Source of the DNA: Syntrophobotulus glycolicus DSM 8271
GTDB taxonomy: Bacteria > Bacillota > Desulfitobacteriia > Desulfitobacteriales > Syntrophobotulaceae
DNA: 64,000 nucleotides
Direction: 5' to 3'
Assembly: GCF_000190635.1 (NCBI RefSeq)
Contig: NC_015172.1
Location: 682,001-746,000 of the forward strand
How positions within the stretch are numbered: the first letter of the stretch is position 1; the number at the start of each line of letters is the position of its first letter. The position numbers and the translations under genes were made by a program. The notes under the pieces are model-generated. The model ran no database searches and was not told the DNA's origin. It was given only the letters and a program-made list of their open reading frames with translations. Of the stretch, positions 58,944 through 64,000 are shown one piece after another.

Positions 58944-59287
58944 TGAGAACCATATCGATTGATATTTCTGAACGGTTAGAAGAGCTACTGACTCAATTCC
59001 ATCATACGGATACTTTGGCGACAAACAGACCCATTTTTATAGTCAGGGACAGATTGGACCATTGTGAAGAATGCGATGCGGATTGCGACGGAGAACGTTG
59101 TATAGAACATATCGACAAATCCTTTCATTTCTCTTTGAATGAGGCCAGAAAATACTTGGAATATCAAGGGCATAATCTTTCAGACCCGTATGTTTTTGGT
59201 CATTCTCCAGGCTATGCCAACGAAGGCGACTTTATCCCCTTTTATGATCTGCTCAAGAGCATTGCTGAAAAGCTTGAAAGAAGGTGA
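58943..59287 (+). CDS. Hypothetical Cys-rich phage protein
   Basis: The 114-residue protein has four Cys in a short stretch (CEECDADCDGERC), which could bind metal. ATG 58943 (or 58940) follows AGGAGG, and the gene overlaps its neighbours on both sides. Function is unknown. Confidence 0.65.
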   Translation: MRTISIDISERLEELLTQFHHTDTLATNRPIFIVRDRLDHCEECDADCDGERCIEHIDKSFHFSLNEARKYLEYQGHNLSDPYVFGHSPGYANEGDFIPFYDLLKSIAEKLERR

Positions 59288-59568
59288 AGGTAGTGACCCG
59301 GAAAAAGAACAAGAAAGCCAAGACTCTGAATAAATTCCTGAGCAAACAAGAGCCGGTTCAGAATGTACCTCAAAACCGATATTCCAATCCAATTATCGGG
59401 TTAGCAAGGTTATTTGAATTTCTGGGAAGCTGCCAGAGCTTTCCTGTCAACGTGAGGACTGCAGCATGTGTTTCTGGGATTCCCGAAAATGAAGTCCGTA
59501 GAGTCTTACAAGGTTCCCTATATTACTTTGTTTGGAAAGATGATATTACAAAATGCCGAACGGCATAA
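59284..59568 (+). CDS. Hypothetical phage protein
   Basis: The 94-residue protein has a basic N-terminus (TRKKNKKAKTLNKF) and a possible small HTH in VNVRTAACVSGIPENEVRRV. GTG 59284 overlaps the previous stop by 4 bp; GTG 59293 is an alternative. Function is unknown. Confidence 0.55.
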   Translation: MKVVTRKKNKKAKTLNKFLSKQEPVQNVPQNRYSNPIIGLARLFEFLGSCQSFPVNVRTAACVSGIPENEVRRVLQGSLYYFVWKDDITKCRTA

Positions 59569-59581
59569 GGAGGAAAAAAGA

Positions 59582-60460
59582 ATGTTCAAAGTGTGTATTG
59601 ATCCCGGTCATAACGAAACCGGAGCAGACCGAGGAGCTAGGTATAAGGATCTGGCTGAAGAGATCCTGACTCTCAAAATTGCCAAGCTGGTAAAGCAAGG
59701 GCTGGAGGCACAAGGTAATTTTACAGTGATCATGACCCGTGAAGGGCAGACCGTTAACGGCCCGGCCACTACACTGCTTGACTCTTTGCGTACAAGGTGC
59801 AGCATAGCAAACAATGCCGGTGCAGATCTGCTTGTATCTATTCATATTAATGCAGGTAAAGGCACCGGCTCTGAGGTGCTGGTCTATGGTACCGGAGGAA
59901 AGGCCGAGGTATGCGGCAAGATCATGGCTCCTCTGATCGCGGACGCTGGCTCTTGGACAAACCGTGGCGTTAAAGTCCAAAATATTCAAGTTTTGCGGGA
60001 TACTACTATGCCGGCGATTCTGACAGAGAATGGCTTTATCGACAACGACAATGATTACCAGAAGTTGCTCAAAGACAGTGTCCTAAAGGATATCGCTGAC
60101 GCGCATGTGTTAGGAATATGCAATTATTTTGGCGTCAAGTATAAAACTAGCCCGACAGTTCAGCCGGTCGCTACAACATCCCAGGCCGCTGCTTTGCCCT
60201 TCCTGATCATCTATTCCGGGGAAGTCGAATCAAGGATAATGCCTTATTTGCAGGAAAGCCTTAAGGCTCCGGCAATACCGCTTGCGGCTCTATCCGAAAC
60301 AGTGGTCAATGCAGCTCAGAAGCTAATCGGAATCGGTGGCAAAGCTGAAGATTATGTGGTTGCTGGCAAAAAGCTGACCTTATACAAATTAATCGCCGGC
60401 AGTAACAGAATCGAAACGGCTGAAGCAGTTATTAAGGCTGTTAGGGGCGGGATAGCTTGA
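59582..60460 (+). CDS. N-acetylmuramoyl-L-alanine amidase (Amidase_3)
   Basis: The 292-residue endolysin cuts the lactyl-peptide bond of peptidoglycan. Zn ligands are in VCIDPGHNE, then a Glu in LAEEILTLKIA, His in LLVSIHINAG and the catalytic Glu in AILTENGFIDND. A C-terminal extension of about 100 residues (SGEVESRIMPYLQESL) may bind the cell wall. AAGGAGGA precedes ATG 59582. It lies in the early region, away from the holin at 62737. Confidence 0.92.
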   Translation: MFKVCIDPGHNETGADRGARYKDLAEEILTLKIAKLVKQGLEAQGNFTVIMTREGQTVNGPATTLLDSLRTRCSIANNAGADLLVSIHINAGKGTGSEVLVYGTGGKAEVCGKIMAPLIADAGSWTNRGVKVQNIQVLRDTTMPAILTENGFIDNDNDYQKLLKDSVLKDIADAHVLGICNYFGVKYKTSPTVQPVATTSQAAALPFLIIYSGEVESRIMPYLQESLKAPAIPLAALSETVVNAAQKLIGIGGKAEDYVVAGKKLTLYKLIAGSNRIETAEAVIKAVRGGIA

Positions 60461-60657
60461 GCCGTAGGAGTCCGGGGGAACGGATCATTGAGATTCTAAA
60501 CAGGTTCAAAGAAGACGAAGTGTCAAGGGCGGAAGCCCTGAATGATATCCTCCGGGTTCTGCGGTCAACCTGTGAGAACTGTAAACACCGTACAGAATCG
60601 AAAAAGCTTGAATATAAGCGTCAAGAGATATTAAAAGATATTCAGGACGGATTTTAA
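60457..60657 (+). CDS. Hypothetical phage protein
   Basis: The 66-residue charged protein has a CENCKH pair (Cys-x-x-Cys). TTG 60457 overlaps the amidase stop by 4 bp. Function is unknown. Confidence 0.55.
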   Translation: MSRRSPGERIIEILNRFKEDEVSRAEALNDILRVLRSTCENCKHRTESKKLEYKRQEILKDIQDGF

Positions 60658-60671
60658 GGAGGGATTCAAAT

Positions 60672-60842
60672 ATGCAGACAGCAATTGCTGAAGAAACACA
60701 ATATGATCCTAATCGTATCGGGGTCGGCACCTTGCGGGAAGCTTATAGATTAAATGGCATATACGCCTTAGTTGAAGATGGGAAAATTAAAGGTTTCTAT
60801 TATGAAAAAATGGAGGATGATACGAATGCCGAGGCAAATTAG
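60672..60842 (+). CDS. Small hypothetical phage protein, 56 residues
   Basis: An ATG at 60672 with AAGGAGGG upstream opens a frame reading YDPNRIGVGTLREAYRLNGI and YALVEDGKIKGFYYEKM, ending at TAG 60842. It overlaps the AbrB-like gene. No family is recognised, though the pattern resembles a short excisionase-like winged helix. Confidence 0.6.
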   Translation: MQTAIAEETQYDPNRIGVGTLREAYRLNGIYALVEDGKIKGFYYEKMEDDTNAEAN

Positions 60843-61086
60843 GAACAAAATCATATCCAAGAGCGGCGGGATTACGATCCCGTCCGACATTCGGCGGGAA
60901 TATACCAGCTACCTTGGCGGAGAGGCCGTCGATCTAGAAATCCAGGACGGTAAGATCATTCTCTCTCCTCACGCCCCAAGGTGCATGTTCTGTGGCAGTA
61001 TCGAAGATATCAGGAAATTTGAAGGCCGCCATATTTGCGGTATCTGCATTACCAGGATGGCAAAGGAGGCGAAGTCAAGTGACTGA
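60826..61086 (+). CDS. AbrB/SpoVT-like swapped-hairpin protein with zinc ribbon
   Basis: The 86-residue protein has an AbrB/MazE-type hairpin (ISKSGGITIPSDIRREYTSY) joined to a four-Cys ribbon (CMFCGS and CGIC). It probably binds DNA, as a phage regulator. ATG 60826 follows TGGAGGATG. It overlaps both neighbours. Confidence 0.8.
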   Translation: MPRQIRNKIISKSGGITIPSDIRREYTSYLGGEAVDLEIQDGKIILSPHAPRCMFCGSIEDIRKFEGRHICGICITRMAKEAKSSD

Positions 61087-61744
61087 AGATCAGAAAAAAA
61101 TAAAGACTATGGTAGATGAAATCGCCAAATGGTCCAAGCTGGCGGATGATTGCAAGCAGCAATTAGAGCGCCTGAAAGGTGAGTTTCAAAAGTTAGGGGC
61201 TGCCGAGCTGGAGAATACAAAACTGAAACAGGTAGAATTTTGGGGAAACGGTGCGGCCAAAGTTGTAGTCACCCAGAGTGAAACGGTCAAGGTATTCTCT
61301 CACACCTTCCTGTTGCAAACACTGGATCAGCTACTGAAAGACTTCTCAAAGGAAAAGGTCACCTACGAATATACCGAACCGTTCAAACGGATTCTGTCTT
61401 CCGTTTGTCAGGGAAATTACAGCGAAGGATCTTTGGATGACGTGATTTCCCAGATAACCGGGGATGATAAAACCAGGAAGGCCTTGAAAAAGAAGCTGAA
61501 AGGCAACTGGGAAAAAGATATTCAAGTTCTGTTGAGCCTTACTGAAATGACTGAACAAGAAGCTAAACACTATGCCTACTTCGTCCAGGAAATTATCAAC
61601 TGGGAAAAGATCGTCCATCTGTTAGAATCAGCCGGTCATCATAAAGATACTCAAAATTTTGATGTTGCGCTCAATGCGATTAAACATGCAGTCATTGTCG
61701 AAGAAGGCGTAAAGGTCGGAATAGAAACGGGCGAGGTGGCCTGA
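61079..61744 (+). CDS. Hypothetical phage protein
   Basis: The 221-residue helical protein has an N-terminal coiled coil (DDCKQQLERLKGEFQKLG) and no known domain; DUF-type proteins of similar size occur near Mu gemA homologues. GTG 61079 follows AAAGGAGG. It precedes the GemA-like gene by 1 bp. Confidence 0.65.
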   Translation: MTEDQKKIKTMVDEIAKWSKLADDCKQQLERLKGEFQKLGAAELENTKLKQVEFWGNGAAKVVVTQSETVKVFSHTFLLQTLDQLLKDFSKEKVTYEYTEPFKRILSSVCQGNYSEGSLDDVISQITGDDKTRKALKKKLKGNWEKDIQVLLSLTEMTEQEAKHYAYFVQEIINWEKIVHLLESAGHHKDTQNFDVALNAIKHAVIVEEGVKVGIETGEVA

Positions 61745-61745
61745 T

Positions 61746-62180
61746 ATGGCCAGAGCAGCATTAAAAGACCGTAACCACATGATCAGACAAATTTGGGGAA
61801 TGGCTAAAGAACTGAGCATGACTGAAGATGAACTTCGAGCTGCCATGTATCAGGCAGCTGGTAAAGAAAGTATGCGGCTGTGCAGTGATAAGGATCTTTA
61901 TCTGATTCTATGCCACCTGGGGCGGCTGAAAGATCTTAAGAAAACCCAGCTTGGATATGCTACTCCCCAGCAGCTCTGGAAGATCCGCGAGCTGGAGAAG
62001 CAACTTGGATGGACGGATAATTCCAAACGTCTGAGGAAATTCATGGAGAAATATTCGGAAATTCAAAAGCTGGAATGGCTTAAATTTAAGCAGGCTGGAG
62101 ATCTCATCGAATCGCTAAAAAAGGTTTTGAAACGTGAACGCAGTAAAAAAGATTCGCAAGAAAAACTGCAAAAAGCATAA
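61746..62180 (+). CDS. GemA-like protein (DUF1018, Mu gp16)
   Basis: The 144-residue protein has the DUF1018 pattern: IRQIWGMAKELSMTEDELRA, and ATPQQLWKIRELEKQLGW. Mu GemA modulates host gene expression. It is followed by a Mor-like gene as in Mu. Confidence 0.8.
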   Translation: MARAALKDRNHMIRQIWGMAKELSMTEDELRAAMYQAAGKESMRLCSDKDLYLILCHLGRLKDLKKTQLGYATPQQLWKIRELEKQLGWTDNSKRLRKFMEKYSEIQKLEWLKFKQAGDLIESLKKVLKRERSKKDSQEKLQKA

Positions 62181-62228
62181 AAAGATTGAAATTATCCTGC
62201 AAATCCTGTATAAAGGAGGTGGTTGGTT

Positions 62229-62540
62229 TTGACCTATGAAGATTGGATGGATGAGATAAAAATCGAAGATCTGCCCTCATGTTACAGAGAAATGGTTGAA
62301 ATGATCGGATTCTCAAATACCCTGAAGCTGGCCGACAAGTACCAGGGTACCGGATTTTACTTTCATAAGATGGACTCAGCCATTCAGGAAGCAAGGAATA
62401 AACGGATCAAGGCAGAGTTTGACGGAAGCAATCAAAGAAGCCTGGCTAGAAAGTATCGGCTCTCAGAGGTCTGGATCCGACAGATATTAGCCGGTCAGGG
62501 TTTTGACGAAAACCAGCTGACAATGTTTGAGTCCACTTAA
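62229..62540 (+). CDS. Mor-family transcription activator
   Basis: The protein of about 103 residues matches Mor/C activators: an N-terminal dimer region (LPSCYREMVEMIGFSNTLKL) and a HTH in QRSLARKYRLSEVWIRQIL. It should turn on the middle or late operon. TTG 62229 follows AAAGGAGGTG. Two terminators and a dyad lie just downstream, before the next operon. Confidence 0.85.
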   Translation: MTYEDWMDEIKIEDLPSCYREMVEMIGFSNTLKLADKYQGTGFYFHKMDSAIQEARNKRIKAEFDGSNQRSLARKYRLSEVWIRQILAGQGFDENQLTMFEST

Positions 62541-62597
62541 GCTTATAAATTAAATTTCTAAACTACTTTTCTCGATCGCTTAACACCTTGAGATATA

Positions 62598-62628
62598 CAA
62601 TCCCAGTATAAGAACTGGGATTGTTTTT
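62598..62628 (+). terminator. Terminator of the early operon
   Basis: CAATCCCAGT (62598-62607) pairs with ACTGGGATTG (62614-62623), followed by TTTTTATT. Confidence 0.85.
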
Positions 62629-62648
62629 ATTAGTCTTATATCTTTGTA

Positions 62649-62667
62649 GCTTAACCGGTTGGTTAGG
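62649..62667 (+). promoter_or_regulatory. Candidate Mor-binding dyad
   Basis: TTAACC and GGTTGGTTAG (62651-62666) form an imperfect dyad between two hairpins and about 75 bp upstream of the holin gene. Mor/C proteins bind interrupted dyads near -50 of middle and late promoters; function here is inference. Confidence 0.4.
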
Positions 62668-62687
62668 GCGGGATTTGATATATTTGC

Positions 62688-62715
62688 AATCTCAGTAATT
62701 ACTGAGATTTTTTGT
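62688..62715 (+). terminator. Second hairpin with T run
   Basis: The palindrome AATCTCAGTA-ATTACTGAGATT (62688-62709) is followed by a T-rich run and lies between the Mor-like gene and the holin gene. Confidence 0.75.
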
Positions 62716-62736
62716 ATTTATTAAGGAGGATAACTT

Positions 62737-63186
62737 ATGCAAACGGAAATCGCAACTACCGTTAATCAAGTTTTGACAAATTTGGCCATAGGAGTTTTGG
62801 CCCTGCTGGGAGCGCTGGCCTCTTTCTATGTGCAGAAAGGGATCAAAAAGCTGCAGGCCGAGACACGGAAAATTCAGGATGAAGCGACTAGAAACATTTT
62901 CGACACTGCGCTTACAAGGCTAAACGATGTTGCTTTAAAGACAGTCAATGCCATTGAGCAAACGGCGAAAAAAGACATTCTGCAGGCTATCACTGAGGGA
63001 ACGGCTGATCGTGATCAGTTAAAAAATCTTGCCACTGAAGCATATGAAGAAATCGTGGCAACCCTTGAACCTGAATATATGAATCTCATTGAAGATTCAA
63101 TGGGTGATGCCCAAGCCTATATCATGAACCTCATTGAAGATAAACTTGTTGAAGTCAAACAGAAATACACACAAATAAACAGCTAA
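62737..63186 (+). CDS. Phage holin, LLH-like
   Basis: The 149-residue protein has one membrane segment at about 15-34 (LAIGVLALLGALASFYV) and a long helical tail. This matches LLH-type phage holins, which set lysis time with the amidase. AAGGAGG precedes the ATG. It is the first gene after the double terminator. Confidence 0.8.
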   Translation: MQTEIATTVNQVLTNLAIGVLALLGALASFYVQKGIKKLQAETRKIQDEATRNIFDTALTRLNDVALKTVNAIEQTAKKDILQAITEGTADRDQLKNLATEAYEEIVATLEPEYMNLIEDSMGDAQAYIMNLIEDKLVEVKQKYTQINS

Positions 63187-63200
63187 GTAAAGGTGAGAAC

Positions 63201-63527
63201 ATGATGCCGGATGTAACTTGGGTAATACAAACCCTTACAATGTTAGCCCTGGCCGTTATTAGCTACTTTATAAAAGACCTCAAAAAAAGCATCCAGGAGG
63301 ATATCGCTGATAACAAACAAAGAATCGAAGACACCAACTGTAAGGTAGAAAAATTAGAGGGCGAATTCAACAACTTTAAAGTTGAACAGGCTAAAGAAAT
63401 CTCGGCTCAATTCAAAGATTATGTATCAAAAAGTGAATTTGTCCGGGTCACGGCCAATTATGAACGCAAACTGGATAAGATCTATGATGCCGTCATGACA
63501 TTGAAAACCGGAAACAAGGAGAGCTAA
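63201..63527 (+). CDS. Small membrane-anchored coiled-coil phage protein
   Basis: The 108-residue protein has an N-terminal membrane helix (VIQTLTMLALAVISYFIKDL) and a coiled coil (IEDTNCKVEKLEGEFNNFKV). Such proteins next to holins may act as XhlA-like or Rz-like lysis partners; this is inference. Confidence 0.65.
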   Translation: MMPDVTWVIQTLTMLALAVISYFIKDLKKSIQEDIADNKQRIEDTNCKVEKLEGEFNNFKVEQAKEISAQFKDYVSKSEFVRVTANYERKLDKIYDAVMTLKTGNKES

Positions 63528-63528
63528 T

Positions 63529-63822
63529 ATGGACGACATACAAACAACGAGAAACAAAATGTATCGGGGGCAGGTTATAAAAACGCTGGGTTTTTTCTAT
63601 CCGGATCCCATGTCGGTCGAAGACCTTAAAGGGGCCTTAATAGCTAGGGGAATTACCATTACGGCCGATACGCTGAAGGTCCTTTATTATCTTGAGGATA
63701 AAGAATATATCCGTCTTAAAGATGGCTGTAAGGAATTCAGCGACGATGACATTGTGGAACTGACGGCCAAGGGAATTGATCTGCTGGAGTCCACAATCAT
63801 AGATCCCGGCGTTATTCTGTGA
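63529..63822 (+). CDS. VpaChn25_0724-like phage protein (Mu gp25-like)
   Basis: The 97-residue protein reads as a winged-helix-like unit (RGQVIKTLGFFYPDPMSVED, ITADTLKVLYYLEDKEYIRL). It matches the small protein that precedes gp27-type genes in Mu-like phages. GGAGAG precedes the ATG. Confidence 0.75.
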   Translation: MDDIQTTRNKMYRGQVIKTLGFFYPDPMSVEDLKGALIARGITITADTLKVLYYLEDKEYIRLKDGCKEFSDDDIVELTAKGIDLLESTIIDPGVIL

Positions 63823-63829
63823 GGCGCTT

Positions 63830-64000
63830 ATGTCTAAGAAGCGCAGAACTAGAATTTTTTCAAAGATAGACGAGCTGCCGGCAGAACTTCGGGAAGAAGT
63901 CAACTGGATGCTGTACAGCCCGGCCTATACTTATTTGGATATCGCCCTATGGCTTCAAGAAAACAACTATGACATATCCAGATCAGCCGTGGGCAGATAC
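63830..64000 (+). CDS. DUF3486-like protein (Mu gp27), partial
   Basis: The first 57 residues (RRTRIFSKIDELPAELREEV, YLDIALWLQENNYDISRSAV) match the N-terminus of DUF3486, the probable small terminase. The gene is cut by the window end. Confidence 0.8.
   Translation, partial: MSKKRRTRIFSKIDELPAELREEVNWMLYSPAYTYLDIALWLQENNYDISRSAVGRY

Larger units (their letters stand above)
52820..64000 (+). mobile_element. Mu-like transposable prophage, left part
   Basis: A left-end repeat array, divergent repressor, Ner-like HTH, MuA-like and MuB-like genes, GemA, Mor, holin and DUF3486-type genes follow in Mu order. The exact left end is not fixed; it probably lies between 52805 and 52845. The right end is outside the window. 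Genes overlap tightly and have strong AGGAGG sites. Confidence 0.9.

Overview
The window looks like the chromosome of a low-to-mid GC, endospore-forming anaerobic Firmicute of the Desulfitobacterium/Dehalobacter/Syntrophobotulus (Peptococcaceae) type. The evidence is strong AGGAGG ribosome sites, frequent TTG and GTG starts, a CotJC-like manganese catalase, a HisZ-dependent short HisG, GatCAB, a NifV-type (homo)citrate synthase and a group III phosphofructokinase. The assignment rests on gene content only; no database search was run.

Layout. Positions 1-10 kb hold a CotJC-like protein, a class V aminotransferase, a DsrE-like protein, citrate synthase, and an envelope cluster: a membrane protein with about 27 copies of a 14-residue Glu-rich repeat, a PRC-barrel protein and a VanW protein. 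A lipoprotein gene lies on the other strand. Positions 10-20 kb hold the whole histidine pathway (hisR/yerC-hisZ-pfkA, then hisGDCBHAF and hisIE). Two palindromic operators, one in the hisR promoter and one just after the hisG promoter, share the core CTTTA-N6-TAAAG. Positions 20-25.5 kb hold a mazG-like gene, pcrA, ligA and glucokinase. Facing glk is an otsAB fusion, a GH65 phosphorylase and beta-phosphoglucomutase. With glk these encode trehalose synthesis and phosphorolytic breakdown; pgmB appears to start at an ATT codon. Positions 31-40 kb hold gatCAB, a NifV-like synthase, a CPBP protease, an RlmD-like rRNA methyltransferase and a RelA/SpoT-domain protein.

Positions 40.2-52.8 kb are a mobile-element graveyard. 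They include an intact IS630 element with TA target duplication, a frameshifted RHS toxin gene with an intact double-CXXCG immunity gene, an IS256 element, and an IS3 element whose orfB has lost its catalytic Glu. There is also a degenerate second copy of the ligA 3' half, a low-GC two-component pair, IS21, IS4 and IS256 remnants, and an IS3 copy interrupted by a group II intron remnant that keeps domain V.

From about 52.8 kb to the window end is the left part of a Mu-like transposable prophage: left-end repeat array, S24-type repressor on the minus strand, repressor dyads and a consensus early promoter. These are followed by a Ner-like HTH, MuA-like transposase (DDE at about D289, D358, E410), MuB-like ATPase, DUF6906, amidase, AbrB/zinc-ribbon protein, GemA-like and Mor-like proteins. 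After a double terminator comes a late operon that begins with a holin, a VpaChn25_0724-type protein and a DUF3486-type protein cut by the window edge. No tRNA, rRNA or CRISPR array was seen.
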